49,207 nt of DNA, taken from positions 1 through 49,207 of the forward strand of contig PMIJ01000186.1 in assembly GCA_003157015.1 (NCBI GenBank), in the 5' to 3' direction. Positions 17,621 through 27,826 of this stretch are shown here, one piece after another (the stretch's first letter is position 1; every line of letters begins with the position of its first letter). The notes beneath the pieces are model-generated. The model searched no databases and was not told the origin of the DNA. It saw only the letters and a program-made list of their open reading frames with translations. The stretch is from Bacteroidales bacterium. Lineage in GTDB: Bacteria > Bacteroidota > Bacteroidia > Bacteroidales > VadinHA17. Position numbers and translations under genes: made by a program.

Positions 17621-20317
17621 TTATCTGATGTATTTTAATATCTGTTCTCCTATACCTATTTTGTACCCTGTTGAAATAAAAAAAACATTGCCGTCTTTGT
17701 CCGAAACGATGACAACAGGCAAATTCAATTCCGTCTGAAGATTAATGGAATTTTTAAGGAAAGTCATCTGCTTATCTATTGCGAAAGAGGAATTTGCTGG
17801 TAATCCTTTGTTGTATCCAGGGCCAATCGAGTTTCCGGCATTAGGAAGGGTCATGTCGCTTCCATTTTCTTTTGTCAGGAAGAGAAATTTTCCACCCCAG
17901 GAATCAAATTCGCTTTTAAGAGAAGGCAGATCATTGAATATATGCCTGGTTGGCTCCTTCTCAGGGTCAATCCATATAATCACCAAACCCTTCCCATTGA
18001 CACAAGCCTGAGAGGAAGCATTCATTGATGAAAGAGCGTAAATCTTATTCAGATCAATTTTACCAAGTATCTTTTTCTCTGATATATCTTTTCTGACTTT
18101 TACTTCTATAGTTTTATGCTCATTCCCTGACAGATCAAAAAATGAGATATTGGACAATATCCTGCCACTTGATAATCTATTACCGGTAACAAGCATATAA
18201 TGGCCTGGAGGTAGAGGAAGTTCTTCTTTGAAATCGCTTATCTTTTTATTGTAATCATATTCAAGGGTATTATAACGGCCACCTTCAAATCTGGCTATGG
18301 TGAAATGAATATAATATTCAGGAACCGGCTTTGTATCAGCTGAATACAATCTTAAATAACCTTTATCCTGAAGAGGCCGTTTTTGTCCCGAAAAATAGAC
18401 ATCATTCCATTTATTGTTAAGAAAATACTGCGGTGTATTCCTCCCAGGTTCAAGCCGGGAAGGTATTCCAAGACTTCTGCATATTGCTACAAAACAAATT
18501 GCCCTTGACCCTGCATCAGATACTTTAAGTTCATTAACTCCTATAGGTGTAATTGGCGTTCTATAGTAGTTTTCGTCGTCAGCAATCCTTATTTTGTCAT
18601 TCAGATACTTAATAATCAGTGAAGGATTTTTCGATCCGTTTTTCAGCAATTCGGAAGGCAGTTTTGTTAAAAAATAGTGTCTGAAGGATACTAACATTTC
18701 ATTCGCAACTCTTGGATTCAGAATATACTCCGCAAATAGCTTCGTTTCTGATTCTCCGGAAGGTTTTACCGGGAATGAAGTATTCATAAGATGATCAGAT
18801 AGTACTAAACAGCTGACATCCCTGAGATCTTTATCCGGAAGAATCTCAAGCATCGAAATTGCAAATTGCTGCAACGAATCTGGTGTTTGGGACAGAAATG
18901 AACTAATCTCCCTGTAGTTGCCCATGCTTCTTACAATTATGCTCTGCATCCTTGTCGAATCAATATTAAGCTTTATTGCCAGTGCTTTAGCCGCTGCAGG
19001 CTTCATCCATGTTTCTGTATACTTTTGTCTAATATTATTTTCCTTGTTAATTCTTTCCGAATTAATATCTATAAGCTCCTTTTGAGGACCAGGCCGAGGT
19101 GATCTGACAACTGGCACATCAAGATCAAGATCAAAATTGCTTCCCGGAATATCTTCCCGGTCAAGTTTGAGAATAAGAGTATCGGTTTCAGCTACAGAAA
19201 TTTTCTTAAAATTATAATTATCACCTTTATGAGCCCAGATCAATAAGTCGCCCAACCCAGTTTCAAACTGACTTATTCCAAATTTGTCAGTCGGAACTAC
19301 AGCCAGGGGATAAAATTCTGCATAGTTATAGAGTTGGTATTCTACCAGAGTGTTTTCAACCGGAACAAGATTCTTATCAATTATTTTAACTGTCAGTTTT
19401 TTAGTAACAGCATACTTGGCAAGATTATTAACATCTGTATAATTACTATTCATGTTAACAGCATTCTCATTACCCAGGTTGGCACCGAATGATTTTGTAT
19501 GCACCAGCATGGCTCTTCTTGCCGGTTCTGTAAACCACCCACGGTCAAGAACTGGTTCAGGTTCACAGGCACCCATATAATACCAGTTTCCGTTGACCCA
19601 GATTTCAACCCATGCGTGATTATCATCACTATGGGCCCATCTGGGAGTATATACCTGCCGGGCCGGTATGCCAACCGTGCGCAGAGCAGCTACAGTGAAA
19701 GTAGACTCTTCACCACATCTGCCTCTTGCTGAAAGAATTGTGCTCATAGGGGCTGAAGTTCGATCATCAGAAGGCTGATAACTTACTTTTTCATGGCACC
19801 AGTGGTTTATTTCAAGGGCAGCATCCATAATATCTTTTCCTTTAACCCTGTTCATTAATTCACTATAATTGGCAATCCTGAATGAATCAAGGTTTTCATT
19901 ATTAACCCTGGAGGGAAGGACATAATGCAAAAATATATTTTCAGGGATATCTTTCCCCCATTTTGCTTCATGCTGAGTACGCAAAGAGATATCAGCATTT
20001 GCAAGAAAAAAATTCCCGTCATAATCTGCCAGATCGCTCAATGGCATATATGCAAATAAGAACTCAAGCGCTTCTATCTGTTTCAGCGACAGATTCTTTT
20101 TAAAAACCGAGAATAAGGCCGAATCTCTGCTATTCGCAAAACTCTTTCTTTTTTCAAAAGCATTTTTAGTGACTGCCAGATACTGTTTGTTATTGATAAG
20201 GTGGGTATTGGAACAGGAGGATATCAACACTGTTATTAATAACAATATAATGGTAGAAACAGGCCTGAGACCTGTCTCTACAGAATTTGTCTCTATATTC
20301 TTTAGAGATATTTTCAT
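17621..20317 (-). CDS. Large transglutaminase-like lipoprotein with repeat-derived N-terminal insert
   Basis: An 898-residue lipoprotein. The signal peptide has lipobox LISSC (Cys35). A transglutaminase/cysteine-protease core lies at about 165-260: Cys201 in RGRCGEES, His234 in NHAWVE, and then GACEPEPVLD where the third catalytic acid is usually found. A second, degenerate transglutaminase-like stretch (AICFVAICRSLGIPSR, NNKWNDVYF) lies at about 610-650. The C-terminus resembles a thioredoxin-fold remnant without CxxC. Residues 13-22 (VETGLRPVST) are encoded by a 29-bp palindromic repeat inserted before the hydrophobic core of the signal, lengthening its n-region. The gene starts 13 bases after a LacI-type regulator gene and is probably in its operon. 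A role in processing envelope peptides or glycoproteins is possible; the substrate is unknown. Confidence 0.85.
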   Translation of the reverse strand: MKISLKNIETNSVETGLRPVSTIILLLITVLISSCSNTHLINNKQYLAVTKNAFEKRKSFANSRDSALFSVFKKNLSLKQIEALEFLFAYMPLSDLADYDGNFFLANADISLRTQHEAKWGKDIPENIFLHYVLPSRVNNENLDSFRIANYSELMNRVKGKDIMDAALEINHWCHEKVSYQPSDDRTSAPMSTILSARGRCGEESTFTVAALRTVGIPARQVYTPRWAHSDDNHAWVEIWVNGNWYYMGACEPEPVLDRGWFTEPARRAMLVHTKSFGANLGNENAVNMNSNYTDVNNLAKYAVTKKLTVKIIDKNLVPVENTLVEYQLYNYAEFYPLAVVPTDKFGISQFETGLGDLLIWAHKGDNYNFKKISVAETDTLILKLDREDIPGSNFDLDLDVPVVRSPRPGPQKELIDINSERINKENNIRQKYTETWMKPAAAKALAIKLNIDSTRMQSIIVRSMGNYREISSFLSQTPDSLQQFAISMLEILPDKDLRDVSCLVLSDHLMNTSFPVKPSGESETKLFAEYILNPRVANEMLVSFRHYFLTKLPSELLKNGSKNPSLIIKYLNDKIRIADDENYYRTPITPIGVNELKVSDAGSRAICFVAICRSLGIPSRLEPGRNTPQYFLNNKWNDVYFSGQKRPLQDKGYLRLYSADTKPVPEYYIHFTIARFEGGRYNTLEYDYNKKISDFKEELPLPPGHYMLVTGNRLSSGRILSNISFFDLSGNEHKTIEVKVRKDISEKKILGKIDLNKIYALSSMNASSQACVNGKGLVIIWIDPEKEPTRHIFNDLPSLKSEFDSWGGKFLFLTKENGSDMTLPNAGNSIGPGYNKGLPANSSFAIDKQMTFLKNSINLQTELNLPVVIVSDKDGNVFFISTGYKIGIGEQILKYIR
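20253..20281. repeat. Palindromic repeat, copy 2, inside a coding region
   Basis: A 29-bp copy differing from the 17582-17610 core at two positions. It lies in frame within the transglutaminase gene and encodes residues 13-22 (VETGLRPVST). Its 29-bp length would shift the frame if inserted alone, so flanking bases (a target duplication or an extra base) must have kept the frame open. Confidence 0.88.
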
Positions 20318-20330
20318 GTAAACTAAGATT

Positions 20331-21365
20331 CTATATTGTACCGCAGGAATTTCTTATAATGAGTTCGGGTGATATATTTACCTGCCGTTTAAACTTGCCT
20401 TTTCCTGAATTTTTAACCTCTGACCATATCATATTTGCAACTTTTGTTGAAATGCCTGAAAGAGGTTTGCGAAGACAGGTAACAGGAGAAAACATCAGGT
20501 CGAATCCTGTTCCCTCCTCCATTGAAACTACTGCAATATCCTGTGGAACCCTTAGTTTCTTTTTTCTTAAAAGGGTCATTATAGGATAAACCAGGCTGGC
20601 ATTCATTATAATCATAACATCGGCCCGGTAAGGGGGACGTAGATATTCTTCAAACTCTGATGAATCAATTTCATCCGCTGCATATCTTTTGTCTAATTCA
20701 ACAACAACAGGTCTTGAAATGCCTGGCTTCTGATCAATTGCATTGATAATATCCTGGATTGCTGTCGTATCAGTAGCCGAAGATCTATGATCGGCTACAA
20801 TGATTATGTTTTTATAGCCAAGTTTATCAAGATGATTCACAACTAGTCGAGCACCTGCTATAGTATCAGTGCTGACAGCGTTTAGCCGTAGGTTTCTTGA
20901 AGGTTTTTCGAGAAGAACGAAAGGATAATCGGTTGTTCTGAGTGCCCTTATTGTGGCATCATCAGCAGCATCTCCAAGCAGGATAAGGCCGCTATAAAAC
21001 TTCTTAAATGCTCCCACAAGGCGATCATATCGCTGATCATCAGGATCTTTTGTCACAATTGAGAATCCAACTCCTATGCTTGAAAAAGCTTTTTGAAGAT
21101 AGGGTGTTATCTGAATAACAAAAGGATCATTGATAGAAGGGACTATCATTCCCAGTACTCCGGGTTTTTCTTCTGCAGGTGAAGATTCATTCTTCAGTTG
21201 CAGTGAATCATAATATCCCATCTGTCTGGCTAGCATAAACACCTTTTCCTGTGTATCTTTTCGGATACCCTGCTGATCGGCCTTATTATTAAGGACAAGT
21301 GATACTAAAGTACCGGACACGCCAAGCCTGGCGGCTAAATCTTTGTTTTTAAATTTTTTTCCCAT
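20331..21365 (-). CDS. LacI-family transcriptional regulator
   Basis: A 344-residue regulator: N-terminal helix-turn-helix (KNKDLAARLGVSGTLVSLVL, then the hinge-like RKDTQEKVFMLARQMGY) and a periplasmic-binding-protein-like sensor (about 65-340) with LGMIVPSINDPF, VNHLDKLGYKNIIIV and a C-terminal PVTCLRKP segment. Such proteins sense a sugar or nucleoside and control adjacent catabolic genes. Here the only neighbour in the same direction is a transglutaminase lipoprotein 13 bases downstream. No sugar enzyme or SusCD pair is nearby, so its ligand and regulon are not evident. The spacer upstream (21366-21601) contains no recognisable operator. Confidence 0.88.
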   Translation of the reverse strand: MGKKFKNKDLAARLGVSGTLVSLVLNNKADQQGIRKDTQEKVFMLARQMGYYDSLQLKNESSPAEEKPGVLGMIVPSINDPFVIQITPYLQKAFSSIGVGFSIVTKDPDDQRYDRLVGAFKKFYSGLILLGDAADDATIRALRTTDYPFVLLEKPSRNLRLNAVSTDTIAGARLVVNHLDKLGYKNIIIVADHRSSATDTTAIQDIINAIDQKPGISRPVVVELDKRYAADEIDSSEFEEYLRPPYRADVMIIMNASLVYPIMTLLRKKKLRVPQDIAVVSMEEGTGFDLMFSPVTCLRKPLSGISTKVANMIWSEVKNSGKGKFKRQVNISPELIIRNSCGTI

Positions 21366-21455
21366 TTCCCCGTTTAATTGGAAGAAATAAATTTAGTACA
21401 TTTTTCGAATTGCAGTTATATTTTAATAATTTTTAACTTTTGAAAAATCAGCCAA

Positions 21456-21545
21456 CGGTTTTCCTTAGTGTTACTTTGTGTATTCCACTGTGAACCTTTG
21501 AGTTTAAGTGAAATAAAATTTACCACGAAGGGACAAAATCCCGTG
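21456..21545. repeat. Possible decayed 'cacaaag'-type intergenic repeat
   Basis: The spacer between the LacI and yidC genes contains CCTTAGTGTTACTTTGTG and further on CCACGAAGGGACAAAA. These resemble the tandemly degenerate intergenic repeats built on CTTTGTG/CACAAAG that occur in many Bacteroidota, and the clearer copy at 43999-44083. It is too eroded to define ends; no ORF is present. Confidence 0.3.
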
Positions 21546-21601
21546 TACTCGGGATCATTAAGGTTCAAATAATATCTTATCTCATTAACCTAATGAATCA
21601 T

Positions 21602-21640
21602 TGTAAATAAAAAGGCTGCCTTTTGGGGACAGCCTTTTAC
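21602..21640 (-). terminator. Rho-independent terminator after yidC
   Basis: AAAAGGCTG (21610-21618) pairs with CAGCCTTTT (21630-21638) around an 11-base loop. On the minus strand the stem runs into TTTTTATTT, a U-rich tail, 20 bases past the yidC stop. The A-rich flank on the other side could allow weak bidirectional use. Confidence 0.75.
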
Positions 21641-21659
21641 AAAAAAATAGTTTAGGTAG

Positions 21660-23636
21660 TTATTTTTTAGGTGGGTTAATTCCTCTTTGTTTAGCAGCTG
21701 CTTCAAGTCGCTGCTGCCATTTTGATTTTGGAATAGCTTTTTTCTTATTCTGTTCCAGGGTCGCTAGCACTGCATCAGCGTTGATAAACCTTTTGGATAC
21801 TATATTCTGGATATACGTCAGCATATTTGCGAGAAAATAATAATAGGTAAGTCCAGCCGAGAAGTTATTAAGAATAAGCATAAACATTATAGGCATCATG
21901 TACATCATCATCTTCATTCCAGGCTGATCCGACCCGGGTGATGAACCTGTCATCTTCATTGTCAGCAAAGTTGATGCAGTCATAAGAAGTGTGAACAGAC
22001 TTACATGGTCACCATACATAGGTATTAAAAAAGGTAGATGCAATATTGAATCATATGTTGATAAGTCTGTAGCCCAAAGGAAGTGCGCCTGCCTGAGTTC
22101 AATAGAAACAGGAAAGAACCTGAACATAGCAAAGAGAATTGGCATCTGGAGCAACATAGGCAGACAACCGCCCATCGGGTTCACTCCTGCCCTCTTGTAT
22201 AGATCCATCGTTGCCTGCTGCTTTTTCATTGCATCTTCCTTTTTGGGAAATTTTTTCCCCAGCTCCTCCACCATAGGCTTAAGTACCTGCATTTTTGCCT
22301 GCGATTGGTAGGATTTATAAGTGAGAGGGAAGAGAACAACCTTAATTATAATTGTCAGTATAAGTATAATTAAACCAAAATTGCTTATAAAATGATTAAG
22401 CCAGTTAAAGATTGGGATGATCACAAACCTGCTTATCCATCCAATAATGTTCCTTCCAAGAAAAACAATCTTTTCGAGTTCAAGCCCTTCCTTTCTTAGA
22501 ATTGGAATTGAATTTGGCCCGTAATATAACTTCATATTGATCGAATTCGAAGTGCTGCTATTGAAAGGAATTCCTACTTCAGAAGTATAGTATCTCAGGT
22601 ATTTTTTTGATCCTATAGTGCGGTTCGAAGAAAGAGAAGCATTAAGAAAAAAATCATTGGTAATAATTATTGAGGAAAAAAACTGGTCCTGAAACGATAT
22701 CCAGCTGAGTTTTGTAGCGATATCGGTTTTAACAATTTCTTTTGACTGGCGAATTTTGGGGATAGGAACCTCACCCTGATAATACTTGTAATTTAATGCG
22801 CAGTAAGTCTCTTCATTTTGTCTGCCTTTCTCCTGTTGAGGAATGTATGTCTTCCAATCTAATGTCAAACTACTCTGGTTTGAGGCAATAATACCTTCCA
22901 TCGATTTGAAATTAACATTAAATTCGACCAAATATTTATCCGGAGCAAGCGTATATTTATATTCAATGTATTTATCATCGCCTGCAGGTAATCTCAGAAT
23001 CACACTCTCCGGCCTGGAAACGACGTTATAAGCTTTTTGGTCAGACGCCGGCTTAAAATATAGATTATTTGTCTGCACGGCTTTATTGTCTGTAGTGAAA
23101 AAATTAAATCCGAATACGGTAGAGTCGCCCGAAAACAGTATTAATGGTTTGGCGTCAAAAGTCTTATAATCTTTTAAATGCGCAGAATACACTCTCCCTC
23201 CCTTCAATGATATTTTAAGTTCAATCTTATTGTTTTCAAGGGTGATAAAGTCATTTTGGCCTACTGCCGATTGAGCAAAAACACCATACTGATTTATTTC
23301 TGTCTGTGTCCCCTGTGTTCCCTGTGAATTATTTACGGCAGTCGCGGAATTCGTCTGTTTTACAGCAAGCGAATCTGATTTCTGATTTCCAGGTACTGGA
23401 CCGAGTTTTGAATTTATTTCACTTATTCGGGCAAGCGCAACAGGTTCAGTAGGCTTTATTCTCAATATATTGACGTATTCAGTTCTTGCTGTTTCAAGAT
23501 CTCCCCGGGCATATTCAGCTTCAGCTGTAACCAAAGCTTTTTCTATCATTTTATTAGTCCTGCTGCTGTTATATACACTGAACCCTATAAAGATTAAAAA
23601 TATCAGGATAAGGCCTGTGATTGTATTTCTATCCAT
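21660..23636 (-). CDS. yidC: Membrane protein insertase YidC
   Basis: A 658-residue YidC/Oxa1 insertase. TM1 is at 6-22; a large periplasmic domain follows (about 120-370); then come the core helices with FPLTYKSYQSQAKMQVLKP and PMGGCLPMLLQMPILFAMF, the KKFPKKEDAMKKQQATMDLY cytoplasmic hairpin (in part), and a basic C-terminal tail ending PPKK. It inserts and folds inner-membrane proteins with or without Sec. Unusually, residues 33-78 just after TM1 look like a single TPR-like unit (AEAEYARGDLETARTEYVNI). It is downstream of pyrG on the same strand, the common Bacteroidota order, and is followed by a strong terminator. Confidence 0.97.
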   Translation of the reverse strand: MDRNTITGLILIFLIFIGFSVYNSSRTNKMIEKALVTAEAEYARGDLETARTEYVNILRIKPTEPVALARISEINSKLGPVPGNQKSDSLAVKQTNSATAVNNSQGTQGTQTEINQYGVFAQSAVGQNDFITLENNKIELKISLKGGRVYSAHLKDYKTFDAKPLILFSGDSTVFGFNFFTTDNKAVQTNNLYFKPASDQKAYNVVSRPESVILRLPAGDDKYIEYKYTLAPDKYLVEFNVNFKSMEGIIASNQSSLTLDWKTYIPQQEKGRQNEETYCALNYKYYQGEVPIPKIRQSKEIVKTDIATKLSWISFQDQFFSSIIITNDFFLNASLSSNRTIGSKKYLRYYTSEVGIPFNSSTSNSINMKLYYGPNSIPILRKEGLELEKIVFLGRNIIGWISRFVIIPIFNWLNHFISNFGLIILILTIIIKVVLFPLTYKSYQSQAKMQVLKPMVEELGKKFPKKEDAMKKQQATMDLYKRAGVNPMGGCLPMLLQMPILFAMFRFFPVSIELRQAHFLWATDLSTYDSILHLPFLIPMYGDHVSLFTLLMTASTLLTMKMTGSSPGSDQPGMKMMMYMMPIMFMLILNNFSAGLTYYYFLANMLTYIQNIVSKRFINADAVLATLEQNKKKAIPKSKWQQRLEAAAKQRGINPPKK

Positions 23637-23719
23637 TCTTCAGAGTGAGTTAATTTAATTGGTTCATAATATAAAAAAATATTTAAAAAATTATTATCGA
23701 AACACGATACATTGTGTCT

Positions 23720-25333
<1,614 letters not shown>

Positions 25334-25356
25334 TTATTTATTAGATATTTTTTTCA

Positions 25357-27351
25357 TTAATCATCAAGACCTGACTGGTCGATCATCTTTACTTTTTCTT
25401 CAAGTGTTTTAATCAGTTTTTTGGCGTTCTCTATTTTCTCTTCAACCTCTTTAATCATTGTATCGGCATTTGTGGATTTTGCAAAAAAACCAATATTATT
25501 TTCCCATAAGACAATATCTCCCTCGAGCTGTTTGATTTTTGTAAAGAATTTATCTCTTTCATTTCTTACTTTTCGTGAAGCTTTGGGATTTGTCTTCAGG
25601 TTATCGAGTTTAGTTTTATATTTCAATATACTCTTATCTTCATCTCCAATTTTCAGTTTATCAAACTCCTTATTTATGGCCAGCCTGTATTTATTGGTAA
25701 TTTCATCTTTCATATTAAAAGGCACATAGCCAATCTCGGTCCATTTCCTTTGTAATTCTTTCAATTGGTCAAAAGCAGCCTGCACATCAGAACCTGGCTC
25801 AAATTTTTCAAGTTCATCAATTATTGCAAGTTTAGCCTTCAGATTATCTTCATATGAAGTATCAAGAGCAGCAAAGAATTCAGTTTTTTTGTTGAAAAAG
25901 TGATCACATGCTTTACGGAATCGTTTCCAGCATCGCTCAGATTGTTTCCGAGGGACAGGTCCTATTTCTTTCCATTCTTTCTGAAGTTTAATAAGTGCAT
26001 CAGATGTAGTTTTCCAGTCGGTACTTTCCTGAAGAACTTCAGCCTGTATGCACAATTCAGTTTTCAGCTGCAGATTGTTAAGCTGAATCTCTTTGTTGTC
26101 TGCGTAAAATCCTCTTTTCTTCTCAAAGAATTTATCACAGGCATCCCTGAACCTCTGATAAACTTTGTTATTCTGTTTCTTTGGAGCAAATCCTAATGTG
26201 CGCCAGATTTTCTGCAATTCCACAACCTTATCAGCCTGTTCATCAAATTCCTTAAAATTTTTAATTTCAAGGAGGTTTATTGCATCCACTTTTTCACAAA
26301 GGGCTGTTTTCGCATCAAGGTTTTTCTTCTGGTCATCCTTCTGCTTCTCAAAATACTCGTGATGTCTTTTATTGATCTGAGAAGTGGCTTCCTTGAATCT
26401 TTCCCAAATCTCATTTTTCGATTCCTGGGGAACAGGTCCTATCTCACGCCATTGATTATGATAGTCCTGCAACAACCTGAAAGCGTTAACAGGATTTGGT
26501 TCCATAAGAAGTTCTTCCGCTTTCTCGCATAGCAGAATTTTGGCCTCAAGGTTCTTTTTCAGATCGAGGTCCCTGAGCTCCTTATTTATTTTTATATAAT
26601 CATAAAAAATTTCGACATAATGATGGTAATTTTCCCAAAGATCTTTAAGAGAACTTTGCGGGACAACCCCAACTGAATGCCATTCATTCTGAAGGGCCCT
26701 GAAATCATGAAAAGTCTTGTTTATAGATTCTTCCCTGTTTACCAGATCCTTTATCTTGTCAATTATATCGTACTTTTTCTTAAGATTCTCATATTTTTCA
26801 GCTTCCTGAATCTTATTATAGTCGGTTTTTCTCTCTTTATATTTCTCGAGCAGATGCTTGACCCGTGCTTCATCGGGATCAACCCACTGCCTGTATTCCT
26901 CAATCTTGCCACCATCCTCAAGAAATTTAGTTTTCCTCTCCTCAGATTCGCTCTTCAATTTTTTATAAAAGAGGATTTTCAAGCGTTCCACATCATCCCT
27001 TATCTCCAGAGCAGGCCGGTTTTCTATAAGGAGACCTAATGTATCAACCAGTTCATGTTTCGTGTATCCTGAATAATCGACCTCTGGAAGTTCGATATCA
27101 TCCAATGAATGAGCATCTTCAAATGCGGGCTCTTCCTTATTTGCAATTTGCCCGGATTCATCATCAGGTTTATGCTCCTCATTTTCAATATTTTTCTCTA
27201 TGCTTTTCTCATTTTCTTCAGAACCGTTCATAGAGTCAGGTTTCTGCGCGTTTTCCGCTTGTGTGACATCCTCAGTTCCGAGAGCGTTTTCGATCGCTCC
27301 GGATTGTTCTATTCGAACAGAGTCATCCGGATTTTTCTTGGTCATAATCAA
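25357..27351 (-). CDS. DUF349-repeat protein
   Basis: A 664-residue, highly charged, mostly coiled protein. The first 100 residues are acidic and low in complexity. After that come at least five repeats of a roughly 70-residue unit built around a W..IG.VP or W..LGFAP core (for example LQKEWKEIGPVPRKQSERCW and LQRKWTEIGYVPFNMKDEI), the hallmark of DUF349. The C-terminal 90 residues are a coiled coil. The family is widespread in Bacteroidota and includes distant relatives in Proteobacteria, but no biochemical role is established. Its place upstream of pyrG and yidC is a conserved housekeeping context. ATG at 27351 or two codons later are both plausible. Confidence 0.88.
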   Translation of the reverse strand: MIMTKKNPDDSVRIEQSGAIENALGTEDVTQAENAQKPDSMNGSEENEKSIEKNIENEEHKPDDESGQIANKEEPAFEDAHSLDDIELPEVDYSGYTKHELVDTLGLLIENRPALEIRDDVERLKILFYKKLKSESEERKTKFLEDGGKIEEYRQWVDPDEARVKHLLEKYKERKTDYNKIQEAEKYENLKKKYDIIDKIKDLVNREESINKTFHDFRALQNEWHSVGVVPQSSLKDLWENYHHYVEIFYDYIKINKELRDLDLKKNLEAKILLCEKAEELLMEPNPVNAFRLLQDYHNQWREIGPVPQESKNEIWERFKEATSQINKRHHEYFEKQKDDQKKNLDAKTALCEKVDAINLLEIKNFKEFDEQADKVVELQKIWRTLGFAPKKQNNKVYQRFRDACDKFFEKKRGFYADNKEIQLNNLQLKTELCIQAEVLQESTDWKTTSDALIKLQKEWKEIGPVPRKQSERCWKRFRKACDHFFNKKTEFFAALDTSYEDNLKAKLAIIDELEKFEPGSDVQAAFDQLKELQRKWTEIGYVPFNMKDEITNKYRLAINKEFDKLKIGDEDKSILKYKTKLDNLKTNPKASRKVRNERDKFFTKIKQLEGDIVLWENNIGFFAKSTNADTMIKEVEEKIENAKKLIKTLEEKVKMIDQSGLDD

Positions 27352-27572
27352 TCCTTTTATGGTTCAGCACTTTATCAGAAATCTACATCATGGCAATCCA
27401 TGGAATTTTCAGAGTACGAAAATATTGAAATATTTAATAAAACTCAAAGTTTTAACATAAATAAATGTGAGAATCAGATAATAAGACGACCTTCAAGTAC
27501 CAGAATGAAATTAATGCAAATTTTAAATCGTTCTTTTCATTCAGTCATTATCAGATTTTAGTAAGATAAATT

Positions 27573-27580
27573 ATATATTT
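27573..27580 (+). promoter_or_regulatory. Candidate -7 element before the 59-residue membrane protein
   Basis: TATATTTG at 60 bases before the ATG at 27640 fits the -7 consensus; there is no convincing TTG at the -33 distance. The rest of the 288-base spacer 27352-27639 is AT-rich and shows no gene. Confidence 0.4.
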
Positions 27581-27639
27581 GAATAATAATTTCAAGTAAA
27601 GTTAATGTTCTGTATTCTGAAATTAATTCATAACTGCAT

Positions 27640-27819
27640 ATGCATAATTCTCAAATACTGGTTTTTTCAGCTGTTATAGCGGTTGCAGCAATCAGGTTAT
27701 ATCAGAAGTTTGTTAAAAAAGATAAAGGCAAATCAGGAACAGAAAATAACCAGAACTCCGGAAGTTCATTTCCCTCATCGTCAAAAGATGATGATTATGA
27801 GCCTTACTCGAAGAAATAA
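27640..27819 (+). CDS. Small single-pass membrane protein (59 residues)
   Basis: A short reading frame from ATG 27640 to TAA 27819. Residues 4-21 (SQILVFSAVIAVAAIRLY) form one transmembrane segment, followed by a basic patch (QKFVKKDKGK) and a hydrophilic tail rich in Asn, Ser and Asp ending DDDYEPYSKK. The positive patch just after the helix predicts an outside N-terminus and cytoplasmic tail. It occupies an otherwise empty gap, has a -7 box upstream and is convergent with the HlyD gene seven bases on. Codon use looks like its neighbours. No family is recognised; it resembles small membrane proteins common in Bacteroidota. It may or may not be part of the adjacent export locus. Confidence 0.6.
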   Translation: MHNSQILVFSAVIAVAAIRLYQKFVKKDKGKSGTENNQNSGSSFPSSSKDDDYEPYSKK

Positions 27820-27826
27820 GAACAAA

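Noticed and set aside
25900..27561. Several plus-strand frames of 60-150 codons across and beyond the DUF349 gene
   Set aside because: They are antisense shadows of a repetitive, Lys/Glu-rich coding region and look hydrophobic and Phe-rich only because of that.
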